A stretch of DNA of 64,000 bases, taken from JBOFWL01 sp051653605. Its GTDB lineage: Bacteria > Spirochaetota > Brevinematia > Brevinematales > Brevinemataceae. Positions within the stretch are counted from its first letter, which is position 1; every line of letters begins with the position of its first letter. Both the position numbers and the translations under genes were made by a program. Location of the stretch: NCBI GenBank assembly GCA_051653605.1, contig JBOFWL010000117.1, positions 130,148-194,147 on the forward strand. Reading direction: 5' to 3'. A model generated the notes under the pieces. It searched no databases and was not told where the DNA came from. It saw only the letters and a list, made by a program, of their open reading frames with translations. Positions 27,228-35,913 of the stretch are shown piece after piece.

Positions 27228-27878
27228 TCAAGAGTTTCCCCATAACTTAGGGATATCATTTATTCTAGCCCATCCTTGCTGTTTTCCTGGCCCTCGAACA
27301 AATACATATTCTTCATTTTCTTCTAGAGCCTCAAACTCTATACCTTCCGGAAAACGAGCTAGCGATTTCCCGTCTTCAAAAGGTTGATCAATGATGTCGA
27401 CATCAACCAAGGCTATACGGATATCTTTCATGAAAAGATTGTATTTAATATATGATTGTATTAATAGAGTTCCAGAAAAAATATATAAGAAAGATATAAT
27501 ACCTGTATAATACCATTTTCTTACAATTTTCTTAAGAATTATGAGACCTACTAAAATAGTTGCTATTAGAAATAGAAGTCCTGATATTAATGAATCGATT
27601 TGAGGTGGGAAGATATTAACCAGTTTTAATAATAAAGTAAAGCCAGTGTTTGTAGAAATCTCTACCCCACCTATTTCAGTTTGAATTATATTGTATAGGC
27701 TACGGGCTTCTTTAAGCGATGGATTTAAAACAAGAGATTTTTTGAGAGCTTGTGCTGCTAGTCCAATTTCTCCCTGCTGATAATGGTTAAGTCCATCGTT
27801 ATATAACTCCTGAGGTTGAGGGTATCCATGAATAGATGTTGATAATATCACAAAAAATAGAAAAATCATTATTCTCAT
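27228..27878 (-). CDS. TPR and SH3-like membrane protein (BatE-like)
   Basis: A 216-residue exported or membrane protein. Signal sequence (about 1-18), a TPR pair (about 22-70, GLNHYQQGEIGLAAQALKKSL), two transmembrane helices (about 95-145), and a C-terminal SH3-like region (about 160-210) ending GPGKQQGWARINDIPKL. The TPR-membrane-SH3 order matches BatE-type proteins of spirochaetes and Bacteroidetes. No MoxR/BatA/BatD genes are beside it, so the function is uncertain. Its ATG overlaps the upstream gene stop by 4 bp. Confidence 0.8.
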   Translation of the reverse strand: MRIMIFLFFVILSTSIHGYPQPQELYNDGLNHYQQGEIGLAAQALKKSLVLNPSLKEARSLYNIIQTEIGGVEISTNTGFTLLLKLVNIFPPQIDSLISGLLFLIATILVGLIILKKIVRKWYYTGIISFLYIFSGTLLIQSYIKYNLFMKDIRIALVDVDIIDQPFEDGKSLARFPEGIEFEALEENEEYVFVRGPGKQQGWARINDIPKLWGNS

Positions 27879-29509
27879 AATATAGCCTCCTCAATTTTTT
27901 TAAGATTCTTTTGAATTCTTCGTAATTTTCGATATGCAAGATTTTCATCAATAGGTTTATTTTTAATTTTCATTGTGTATTCTAAGTAAAAAAACTCTTT
28001 ATGTAGCTTGTTCTTAACAGCGTTTTCCAATGAAATATTACAGAGTTGTTGATATAAAGGTTTAATCAACTCATACAGATTATTTTTATGCATAGGGAAT
28101 ACGATAGGTGAAATATCTTCTCCTACAAAATTAATATCCGATAATTTTTTGTGATTCCATCCTTGAAAAAAAGCTCCTTGCTCTGAAGCATTAAGACATA
28201 TTTCAACCAATCCTTGATTTTCTGGATCGCTAACGCTTACTTCAAACCATTGGCGAAATTGATTAAGTAGAGGGTCTGCTGTGACTGTATCTCCATCTAC
28301 CCCTTTTATTAAGATAGCATCTGCTCCACAGGGGATTTTATGGCAATGTATATTATCAATGGAGTTAAATCTTGACGTCTGCATTCGATACTCCTTATCA
28401 TAAGGCGTGCCAACTGCATGACCTCGGTTGTTTGAATAAGCCAAATCTTGCCCAATAAGAATAACTTGTTCTGCACCATGTCCAATAGCATAATGAAAAG
28501 ATGAATTAGCGACAGAGCCTCCCGTTTGAATGCCAAATGTATTCAAGCCCTGAGACTTAAGATATTCAATAATAGCTATTGATTGATATTTAACACCTTG
28601 TTTAGGATGAATAATGGGTTGTTCTGTAGATAAAAATTCAATGGCCTTCCAAGGTTTTTCACATATACAAGGGGTAAGAGTCAAATCTGCTAGTAAGACA
28701 ATCTGTTGAAAAATTGAATCTGGTATACATGAAAAATCTTCTACGTTATGAATTTTCGCATCAACAGCATGAACAAAATCTGGAATAATACCATATTCTA
28801 CTAGGGCGTAAAGTGCTGTATCAACGGCAATTAACACTATTTTTTTACGTAATCTTAACAGATGCGGAAGGCTCTCCTTGAGGGACGGGCCAGCAGAACA
28901 AATAACAACTTTTTTACCATGAAAAGCATCCAATGGCATTTGGGTAAGCGAAATTTTAGCTGATATTCTGAGGTTTTCTAGAATATTACAATACCACGTA
29001 TCCATTAATTTACTATAAATTAAGTTACTACTATTTATGGCGTGTTTGGCTTTATCAACCAATGTTAGAATAGGATATTCAGGAGTACAATTACGCATTA
29101 CAAGGTCTATAAAGGAGTGAGAATCCTCTGGTGGTAGTGATGCGATAGAAGAAAAAATAGTTGCTTCTAAATTATCTCCTGTAATAAAGGCGTGGAGGTT
29201 TTCTAACGGAAATACTTCTTTCAAAATATCGATGCATTTCTTTCGGTGTTCTACCCCTATAACTGTATATCCTTTATCTATAAGCATTTGCGCATGATAC
29301 CCTAATCCCATTCCCCATAAGATATAAACAGTTCCTTTAGGTGCAGGATCATTTGAAGAAGTTATGAATCGAAAAGCTTCTTCAATAGGATCTCGACTAC
29401 TATGAACAAAAACATTATTTTCTTTTATTGTAAAACCATTCTTACAAGAGATTAAATCATATTTGAGAGCATTATTTGAAAGTTTTTCCAGCAACAAAGT
29501 TAGGCTCAT
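27875..29509 (-). CDS. Maf-type (DUF115) flagellin glycosyltransferase-like protein
   Basis: A 544-residue protein of the 6-hydroxymethylpterin-pyrophosphokinase-MptE-like (DUF115)/motility-associated-factor family. An N-terminal Rossmann-like region (about 55-110, VYILWGMGLGYHAQML) precedes the DUF115 core with VVICSAGPSLKESLPHL, AVDTAL and VILIGQDLAYSNNRGHA. Maf proteins add nonulosonic acid sugars to flagellin in several bacteria, and spirochaetes carry relatives. No sialic- or pseudaminic-acid biosynthesis genes are in the window, so substrate and target are inferred. It overlaps the PAP2 gene upstream and the TPR gene downstream by 4 bp each. Confidence 0.85.
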   Translation of the reverse strand: MSLTLLLEKLSNNALKYDLISCKNGFTIKENNVFVHSSRDPIEEAFRFITSSNDPAPKGTVYILWGMGLGYHAQMLIDKGYTVIGVEHRKKCIDILKEVFPLENLHAFITGDNLEATIFSSIASLPPEDSHSFIDLVMRNCTPEYPILTLVDKAKHAINSSNLIYSKLMDTWYCNILENLRISAKISLTQMPLDAFHGKKVVICSAGPSLKESLPHLLRLRKKIVLIAVDTALYALVEYGIIPDFVHAVDAKIHNVEDFSCIPDSIFQQIVLLADLTLTPCICEKPWKAIEFLSTEQPIIHPKQGVKYQSIAIIEYLKSQGLNTFGIQTGGSVANSSFHYAIGHGAEQVILIGQDLAYSNNRGHAVGTPYDKEYRMQTSRFNSIDNIHCHKIPCGADAILIKGVDGDTVTADPLLNQFRQWFEVSVSDPENQGLVEICLNASEQGAFFQGWNHKKLSDINFVGEDISPIVFPMHKNNLYELIKPLYQQLCNISLENAVKNKLHKEFFYLEYTMKIKNKPIDENLAYRKLRRIQKNLKKIEEAIL

Positions 29510-30063
29510 AGTTGAGTTCCAGTAGAAAGAATTGTTATAAAGATACCAATTCTAGCAGAAAAATACCCTATCCCGATTCCTGCAATAACATCTGAAGGGT
29601 AATGAACGGCCAAATAAATTCGCGATAGAGCAATAACAACTGCAATGACAAAAAAGAAAGGGGCCATCATAGGAATAACCTGCCACGATACAAAAAACAT
29701 TGTAAATGCAGCAGCTGTATGCCCAGATGGAAAGGAATATGGGTCTGGCGGATCATATAAATGAACTAAATCTTTATAAACACGATATGGTCTGGCACGT
29801 TTAATAATGGTTTTAATAAATATTTGAGCGTATAACTGCAACATTGTTGCAACTAAAAAAGAGACTCCCGTAGGAACAAATGAAAAGAAAACAACTATAG
29901 AAAATAATAGCCAAATGTGTCCATTGCCAATTTTAGTAAAAAATATAGCCATTCTTGTAAGAAACAATCGTCTATTTTTAGTAACTAAAACCAATAATGC
30001 TCGATCAAGATTAAGTTTTTCACTGAGGGTATGTTGCTCTGATATAAGCTCTTTTTTTGGCAC
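29506..30063 (-). CDS. PAP2-superfamily membrane phosphatase
   Basis: A 185-residue integral membrane acid phosphatase-type protein. All three PAP2 motifs are present: KRARPYR, PSGHTAAAF and SRIYLAVHYPSDV, with catalytic His residues in the second and third. About five transmembrane helices. Likely substrates are undecaprenyl pyrophosphate or phosphatidic acid/PGP, which cannot be distinguished here. It sits among cell-envelope genes and starts 6 bp after the ybgC stop. Confidence 0.9.
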   Translation of the reverse strand: MPKKELISEQHTLSEKLNLDRALLVLVTKNRRLFLTRMAIFFTKIGNGHIWLLFSIVVFFSFVPTGVSFLVATMLQLYAQIFIKTIIKRARPYRVYKDLVHLYDPPDPYSFPSGHTAAAFTMFFVSWQVIPMMAPFFFVIAVVIALSRIYLAVHYPSDVIAGIGIGYFSARIGIFITILSTGTQL

Positions 30064-30069
30064 AAAAAC

Positions 30070-30498
30070 CTACCTTCGATTTTTATCAAATTCTAAATTA
30101 TAAAAAGTCATATATTTATTAAGAATATCATCTGTGATGCGTATAGAACGACGAGTTTCAACACCCATAAAAATATGTTTGGTATATCCTTCACAGCAAA
30201 GAATATTATCTGATCGATAAATTTTATAGGCAATTGTCAAACGACGATTATCAATATGAGTAACTGCACTATCAACAGTAATAATATCCTCAAAATAACA
30301 TGGATTTTTAAAGCTGAAATGAATTTCAGTAACGGGTAGCATAATACCATCTTTTTCTACTTGAGAATATGGATATCCCATCTCTATCATCATTCCTGTT
30401 CTAGCCTGCTCTGCCCAAATAGCGTAGTTTGAATGGTGAACAATTCCCATCATGTCTGTTTCTGCATATCTTACAATAAATTGAGTCGTATGAATCAT
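30070..30498 (-). CDS. YbgC/FadM-family acyl-CoA thioesterase
   Basis: A 142-residue hot-dog-fold thioesterase. The active-site signature RYAETDMMGIVHHSNYAIW (about 10-28) has the catalytic Asp of the 4-hydroxybenzoyl-CoA thioesterase class, followed by VTEIHFSFKNPCYFEDIITV. It hydrolyses acyl-CoA or acyl-ACP thioesters, with specificity unknown. YbgC usually sits with tol-pal genes; no tolQRA is seen here. It lies 12 bp after rsgA. Confidence 0.9.
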   Translation of the reverse strand: MIHTTQFIVRYAETDMMGIVHHSNYAIWAEQARTGMMIEMGYPYSQVEKDGIMLPVTEIHFSFKNPCYFEDIITVDSAVTHIDNRRLTIAYKIYRSDNILCCEGYTKHIFMGVETRRSIRITDDILNKYMTFYNLEFDKNRR

Positions 30499-30510
30499 TA
30501 TACTTAACCT

Positions 30511-31560
30511 CTACCTAAGCCCTTTTCTTCCTGATTTTTTTAATTGTTTATAAGCCTGCGCAAATCCTTGAGGTGGTTTCTTGCGATTTTCTTGTCTTTT
30601 TATCAGTAATTCTGATGTTTCCATGGTAATTTTACGCCAATTCTCAAGACGATCTGCTGTAATAACCCCATCTTTAACCCCATTTAAAACCGCGCACTCT
30701 GGCTCTGAAAGATGTTGACAATTCCTAAATCGACATTGCTTGGACATTTCTTCAATATCAGCAAATGTATCTTGAATTGCCTCATCTCCTTCTAACCAAA
30801 CTCGAAGCTCTCGAATGCCAGGGTTGTCAATGATGATCCCCCCATCTTTAAGAAAAAGCATATCTCTAGAGCTTGTAGTATGCACACCCTTGTTATTTTT
30901 TCCAATTTCTCTAACCATCTGAGTACGATTACCTGTTAATTGGTTAACAATAGTAGATTTGCCTGCTCCTGAAGATCCTAAAAGGACAACTGTATGGCCT
31001 TTTTTTGTATATTCATGTAGAGGAATAAGAGTTTCCGGATTAAGAGCATTTGTAAAGTGAACAGGCACATCTGGCGCAATACTATGAATTTCTGTCATAA
31101 ATTTATCTAAATCATCAACTAAATCAACTTTATTAAGAATAATTACAGGAGCAGCCCCGCTTTCTGAGCATAAAGCTAAGTAGCGTTCGATTTTTCTTGG
31201 GTTGTAATCTAGTTTAAGAGACACAACTATGCATAAAATATCGGCATTTGCTGCAATAATTTGTTCATCTGTAGTTTTACCAGATACTTTACGGGATATT
31301 TTGCTTAAACGAGGCGCTAAAACCTCTATCATTACATAATCATCTTGAAAGCTGACTCCAACCCAATCACCAACAGCTGGCCACTGACCTTTAGGAATTT
31401 CCTTACGAATTCTTCCTCTTAGTCTTGCGTAAAAGAATCCCTTATCTGTAACAACTTCGTATCCAGAATTATGCTTACGCGTAACCCTGGCAGGATAATA
31501 TGTTACTTTTGAAAACCACTGATCATAGAAGTTATTCCAGCCAAAATCAAATTTATTCAC
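30511..31560 (-). CDS. rsgA: Ribosome small-subunit-dependent GTPase RsgA
   Basis: A 349-residue circularly permuted GTPase acting in late 30S assembly. An N-terminal OB fold (about 15-75) is followed by the permuted G domain: NKVD (G4) precedes GSSGAGKST (G1), then DNPGIRE (G3). The C-terminal zinc site is CRFRNCQHLSEPECAV. Its ATG overlaps the stop of the V-ATPase subunit I gene, so it is coupled to that operon. Confidence 0.94.
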   Translation of the reverse strand: MNKFDFGWNNFYDQWFSKVTYYPARVTRKHNSGYEVVTDKGFFYARLRGRIRKEIPKGQWPAVGDWVGVSFQDDYVMIEVLAPRLSKISRKVSGKTTDEQIIAANADILCIVVSLKLDYNPRKIERYLALCSESGAAPVIILNKVDLVDDLDKFMTEIHSIAPDVPVHFTNALNPETLIPLHEYTKKGHTVVLLGSSGAGKSTIVNQLTGNRTQMVREIGKNNKGVHTTSSRDMLFLKDGGIIIDNPGIRELRVWLEGDEAIQDTFADIEEMSKQCRFRNCQHLSEPECAVLNGVKDGVITADRLENWRKITMETSELLIKRQENRKKPPQGFAQAYKQLKKSGRKGLR

Positions 31561-33497
31561 TCTTTATCTACTCTTACTGGTTTAAATAGGCGACCAGAGC
31601 CTTTAAAAAATCTTACAAAAAACTCATAATATTCTAATCGTAAAGTTTGAATGCCAACTATAAATCCCTCAAAAAAGATTACAAAAAGATTGCCTCCAAT
31701 GAGTATAAGGTTAGAGCTTATAGGATCATTGGCTAGTTTTTGTAGTGAAAAAATTGCCAACATAAGAGCCCCGTGGGTTAAGGCATATGCACCAACACGA
31801 ACAAATGAGACTGTATTTGAGAGTAATGACAAAAAGAACTCAAAAAGGTCGAAAATGCCCATCCATGCATCCGAAAATTGACCATGATGATAAAATAGCG
31901 CATCCCATACTCGTTCTAATCCCAAAATAATAGTTGAAATCCCCAGAGATATGTAGAGTAAAGTTGGGATACTATACCCTTTAAATGTAAAGTATGCGAT
32001 AGTTAATAACATAATGTAGATAGAAAAGGCAAAAATGCCTTTATGAGAGAAAATAAGGCTAGACCAATCTTGCATTCGAATTGCATTTATCAATCCTAAG
32101 ATAAACCCTAGTAATATAACCCCTATCCCAAAAAAAATCGAGTATGCTAAAAGTAAATTTGTTTGTTTAAGAGGGCTAATCCACACATGGTGAATAATAT
32201 CCTCATATCCAAAAATTGATCCATACATAAATCCAAAAAATATAGAAGACATTCCTACCCAAACCATAATTGAGAATATAAGGCGTAGGGGATGTTTTTT
32301 GAAGAGTAGTCCTGTAATTCCTGCTAAAAACAAGATGGCACCCTGACCAATGTCTCCAAACATTGCTCCATACATAAAGACATATAATGCGGAAACAATA
32401 GGTGTAGGATCTATTTCTTTGTAATGGGGAACACCAAAAAGAGTCACAAGGCTTTCAAAAGGTTTAATAATGGAAGGATTTGATAACTGTGTAGGAGGAA
32501 CCTCATTGTCAATAGAAAATGTATCTGAATCTGAGACATGGAGTTCATATTTGTTTTCACAAATTTTTTCTACGGCTGCACGAAGTTTTTTTATTTCTGA
32601 ACCAACAACCCATCCTGTAATAAGGACAAACTGTCCATTTTGGCGAGTACTTGAAGTTACATCTGAAATCTTATTGTATAAACTTACTGCCCTTTTCATT
32701 TGGGCTAAATTTTCGAGAATTTCTACGGCTTCATGTACGCATTGAGAATAAAGAATATCCTCTTCATCTGCAATAAGAGTGAATTCTAGGCCAAGACGAA
32801 CCATGCTAGCTTCACCTTTGCCGAAAAGCTCTTCTGGAAGTCCATGATTAATGAAATAAACTCTATCAAGAAGCTTTCTAAGTTTTTGCTCTTGATCTTT
32901 AGATACAGTAATAAATAAAAGCTCAGATTCACCAACATGGCCCTCGTTAAGAAGAGTCCCTTTAAAGTTTTCAAATTCATATTGCAATAATGGTAGATTG
33001 CTATTATGAATAATTCCAAAAACTGAAAACGTATTTTCCGGATTTCGGAAATTTTTCCGGGTTTCATCATCTGCAGTAGTAAACATTCTTAAGCCGGCAA
33101 TTTTAACAGCAATATCCTCTTTGTGTGTTTTTAATGTATTGAATCGATCACTATAAAAGCTAGCCCTATTTCGATACTGGCGTATAAAATCTCCTATTGC
33201 AGGAATAGATAATGTTGCTTTTAGGCTATTATTGCTCTGAGTTGATTTAGCAGGGGTTTTTAGATCTTTATATCGGGAGAAGTAATTATCTAACTCCGTT
33301 ATATCTTTTTCAAATTCAGAAATCACCTTGCGACTATTGGAATTTCCGCCATTGCTCCAGTCTCCCTTATTTTTAGCAAAGTAAGAGTGAATAGATGGTT
33401 CGATCAATCCTGCTTTTACCAAAATCTCAGAAACAGCATCTTTATGCTTTTGTAAAATAAGAAGATCTAATAAAAACATTTTTTTAGTTGTAAACAT
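31557..33497 (-). CDS. ntpI: V-type ATP synthase subunit I (stator, membrane)
   Basis: A 646-residue subunit I (a-subunit), with an N-terminal cytoplasmic half (1 to about 340, coiled coils) and a C-terminal half with about seven or eight membrane helices carrying the ion half-channels. The motif FGVPHYKEIDPTP starts the membrane part, followed by the FGDIGQGAI motif. SD GGAGGG precedes the ATG. Last ATPase gene in the operon. Confidence 0.92.
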   Translation of the reverse strand: MFTTKKMFLLDLLILQKHKDAVSEILVKAGLIEPSIHSYFAKNKGDWSNGGNSNSRKVISEFEKDITELDNYFSRYKDLKTPAKSTQSNNSLKATLSIPAIGDFIRQYRNRASFYSDRFNTLKTHKEDIAVKIAGLRMFTTADDETRKNFRNPENTFSVFGIIHNSNLPLLQYEFENFKGTLLNEGHVGESELLFITVSKDQEQKLRKLLDRVYFINHGLPEELFGKGEASMVRLGLEFTLIADEEDILYSQCVHEAVEILENLAQMKRAVSLYNKISDVTSSTRQNGQFVLITGWVVGSEIKKLRAAVEKICENKYELHVSDSDTFSIDNEVPPTQLSNPSIIKPFESLVTLFGVPHYKEIDPTPIVSALYVFMYGAMFGDIGQGAILFLAGITGLLFKKHPLRLIFSIMVWVGMSSIFFGFMYGSIFGYEDIIHHVWISPLKQTNLLLAYSIFFGIGVILLGFILGLINAIRMQDWSSLIFSHKGIFAFSIYIMLLTIAYFTFKGYSIPTLLYISLGISTIILGLERVWDALFYHHGQFSDAWMGIFDLFEFFLSLLSNTVSFVRVGAYALTHGALMLAIFSLQKLANDPISSNLILIGGNLFVIFFEGFIVGIQTLRLEYYEFFVRFFKGSGRLFKPVRVDKE

Positions 33498-33509
33498 TCC
33501 TCTTCCCTC

Positions 33510-34502
33510 CTATAAGTAAGCAAGAACATCATCTTTTTGGATAAATAAAGTCTTTGCCTCTAAGATCGTGGACAATTGGTCTATCTGTATTTTTTTTAAT
33601 TGATAAAAAGCCAAAAAAGCGGTAATACTTGCCAGACTTCCATATAGCTCTCTGCGGCAGAGTGTGTAAATCTTACGAGAAATGCTTCGATAAATCTCAG
33701 CAGCATCTTCTACCGTATTTTCATGAATATAATTCTTTTCCTTTAAAAGAGAAAAAAAAGCGGAACCTGTTGGCGCGGATACAAAGCTTTTCCATATCTC
33801 CATCGAGCAAATATGAGTTGCATTAGGAATTTGAGAAAATACATTGCTAGGATCCACTCCGTAGTTAAAACGGTAACGATATACTAAGAGAAGGCGCTTT
33901 AAATGTATAGGATATAAGATTATTTTCCGAGCTCCTAAACGCCCTTTAGGGTCTAGGCGTTTTGAAACAACAAAGATACGATTTGCATACAAAGTATCCA
34001 GAGCAGATTCCCAATAGACAGAGTTTTTTTCTTGTTCAACTTTATCTAGGGATGATAAAATCCCTTTATAAAAAGATGTTGATAAGAACTTTCTGAGCTC
34101 TGAAAAACTACGTATCTCACGATATTTTTGGAGAGGAAGTTCTGATGAAAAAGCAAAGGAGTAGAAAGTATCTTCGAAACGCCCTGAGATAATCATTCTT
34201 ACTAAATTCTTAAGATTTTCCACCTCGAATTCACGCATAAGTTCTCTAACAAAGGATCTCCCCTCACCTGATAACGTAGATGATGCTATTATACCATAAT
34301 GAACGAGCCGATCTTTTAAATTTTTAATAAGCCCCATAGAGGCTGTTCCCGACGTTAATGAAAGGCCTTCTTTGCTAATGATACGAGCTGTTGCCGTATT
34401 GGCATCATCTGATATTAATGAAGCCATATCCTCTTTAGAAAAAAGCGACAAACTCCAGTTTTTAACACGAACAGATAAGGGAATATACTGTGCTGAAATC
34501 AT
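33510..34502 (-). CDS. ntpC: V-type ATP synthase subunit C (AC39 family)
   Basis: A 330-residue protein of the AC39/NtpC family that links the central stalk to the proteolipid ring. Mostly helical, with three repeat-like modules. It shows the family pattern MREFEVENLKNLVRMIISG and the ARKIILYPIHLKRLLLVYRYRFNYG stretch. Sequence conservation is low in this family, so the position between the small coiled-coil gene and subunit I is part of the evidence. Confidence 0.84.
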   Translation of the reverse strand: MISAQYIPLSVRVKNWSLSLFSKEDMASLISDDANTATARIISKEGLSLTSGTASMGLIKNLKDRLVHYGIIASSTLSGEGRSFVRELMREFEVENLKNLVRMIISGRFEDTFYSFAFSSELPLQKYREIRSFSELRKFLSTSFYKGILSSLDKVEQEKNSVYWESALDTLYANRIFVVSKRLDPKGRLGARKIILYPIHLKRLLLVYRYRFNYGVDPSNVFSQIPNATHICSMEIWKSFVSAPTGSAFFSLLKEKNYIHENTVEDAAEIYRSISRKIYTLCRRELYGSLASITAFLAFYQLKKIQIDQLSTILEAKTLFIQKDDVLAYL

Positions 34503-34503
34503 A

Positions 34504-34812
34504 TTAACTCTTCCAAAAATTATCTATTAGAATATTCTCAATTTCTTTTTTTTTATTTTGAAAACTAGTTTCTAGCTTAAGCGCTGGGTCTTGATTTTTA
34601 TTTTTCAAATAAGCTTCATATTCAGAGATGCGTTCAAGCATTTCAGCTTCCATTTCTTGAGATTCCTTTACATAGGTAACCTCAAAATATTCTTGAAGCT
34701 CTTTTTCTTTTTTAGTAGCCGCGTTATAAATTTCTTGTATTTCCTTGCGTCCTGATGATTTAATGTTCTCAACAAGGCTTTCAACGCTATAAATATCATC
34801 AATAATAGACAT
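34504..34812 (-). CDS. Small coiled-coil subunit, probable V-ATPase G/H (NtpF-like) stalk subunit
   Basis: A 102-residue, highly charged, almost entirely helical protein (SSGRKEIQEIYNAATKKEKE, then EMLERISEYEAYLKNKN). Its size and long coiled coil match the peripheral-stalk G/H subunit that pairs with E, and it is encoded inside the ATPase operon just before subunit C. No diagnostic motif is visible, so the identification relies on size, coiled coil and position. Confidence 0.7.
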   Translation of the reverse strand: MSIIDDIYSVESLVENIKSSGRKEIQEIYNAATKKEKELQEYFEVTYVKESQEMEAEMLERISEYEAYLKNKNQDPALKLETSFQNKKKEIENILIDNFWKS

Positions 34813-34816
34813 TGAT

Positions 34817-35263
34817 CTAACCTCCTACCGTAATAACAGGCAATTTAGAGCGTAGTAGCTTTTTTTCAAGGCTGCCAAAAGAATCTATGAAAGTTTCTGC
34901 CTCAACTGTTCTAGCTATAACGACAATCTTATTTTGAGTTGGATCTTTCTGAACATAGTGTTGAATCTCAAGAAAAGGATCCCCTTCTAGAAGAACCGTT
35001 TCGGTATCTACATGAAGTTGCGCAGCTGTTTGCTGAACATAGTAAAGGTATTTTTCCGCGTCTTTTTGAAGACTACTTCCAAAACCAGATGCTTCTTCTT
35101 CTATAAAAATTTTATAGCGCTGAAGCTTTGCAAGAGATTCTTTATCTAGCACGTGAATAGCAACTAACTTTGCATTAAGAGCAGCCGCTAATTCAACAGC
35201 TTTTTCAGTTGCTATTTTACTCTCATCACTCCCCATTACAGGAACAAAAATTTTAGTATTCAT
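34817..35263 (-). CDS. UspA-like universal stress protein within the V-ATPase operon
   Basis: A 148-residue universal stress protein with the alpha/beta Usp fold: an opening strand (KIFVPVMGSDESKIATEKAVELA), a central LVAIHVL strand and a closing strand (SKLPVITVGG). The ATP-binding G-2x-G-9x-G(S/T) motif is not clear; SFGSLEKKLLRSKLPV is the corresponding region, so it may not bind ATP in the usual way. Its ATG overlaps the subunit D stop by 4 bp, so it is certainly part of the operon. Confidence 0.85.
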   Translation of the reverse strand: MNTKIFVPVMGSDESKIATEKAVELAAALNAKLVAIHVLDKESLAKLQRYKIFIEEEASGFGSSLQKDAEKYLYYVQQTAAQLHVDTETVLLEGDPFLEIQHYVQKDPTQNKIVVIARTVEAETFIDSFGSLEKKLLRSKLPVITVGG

Positions 35264-35910
35264 AGACCTTCTCCGCTTCTTTTTTGGGAATTAGCTTTTA
35301 CCCGTTTAATTTGAAATAAGGTTTCCCTATCTTTTTCTTCAAGAATATCTCTAATAAACTTTATAGTATCTTTGGTGTCGGGGATAACAAAGTTTTCCAG
35401 TGCATTAATACGGCGTTGTGTTTTTTTTACTTCTGATGCAAGGCGCCAAGCAGTACTTTCAAGACTTGCAACTTCTGCCATTAATTTGCGAACTGACTTT
35501 GCCATAACTAGTAGTGAATCAAAAGTAACACTTGTACCTGAAAGCCCCATTGGGATTTTAGAATCTTGAGAGCTGGCCCGATCATAAAATATTAATTTAG
35601 GAACAGGGGCTCCCATTATTGAGTGTTCTATAATTTCAGCATCAAAGTCCTGACGAGCACTTCTTACTATTAAGTCAAGTGAGAATCTATCAGTTTCCAG
35701 TCTTACTAAAGCTAATTTACGATGTAAATCGGCCATAGCAACATCTAATTGATTCCGTTTATTACGAATTTCACTAGAAATACTATTCAGATGAACAATA
35801 AAAACTTCTCTTTTCTGTTCTAGAAGCCCATGCCCCTCAATAGCTAATTTCATTTCATCACTAAGAGCACTGAGGTTACTTTTAGTAGGAGTGACAGTTT
35901 TAACAGCCAT
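35260..35910 (-). CDS. ntpD: V-type ATP synthase subunit D (central rotor)
   Basis: A 216-residue subunit D, a long antiparallel coiled coil forming the rotor shaft in the A3B3 head. Motifs include TKSNLSALSDEMKLAIEGHG at the N-terminus and ASEVKKTQRRINALENFVIP near the C-terminus, the latter typical of the family. It begins 3 bp after subunit B ends. Confidence 0.92.
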   Translation of the reverse strand: MAVKTVTPTKSNLSALSDEMKLAIEGHGLLEQKREVFIVHLNSISSEIRNKRNQLDVAMADLHRKLALVRLETDRFSLDLIVRSARQDFDAEIIEHSIMGAPVPKLIFYDRASSQDSKIPMGLSGTSVTFDSLLVMAKSVRKLMAEVASLESTAWRLASEVKKTQRRINALENFVIPDTKDTIKFIRDILEEKDRETLFQIKRVKANSQKRSGEGL

Positions 35911-35913
35911 ATG

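Noticed and set aside
27211..27229. Hairpin GATGTTTT-TTT-AAAACATC between the TPR/SH3 and LysM genes
   Set aside because: No U-tract on the transcribed strand and purely A/T-rich pairing at its core, so I do not call it a terminator.
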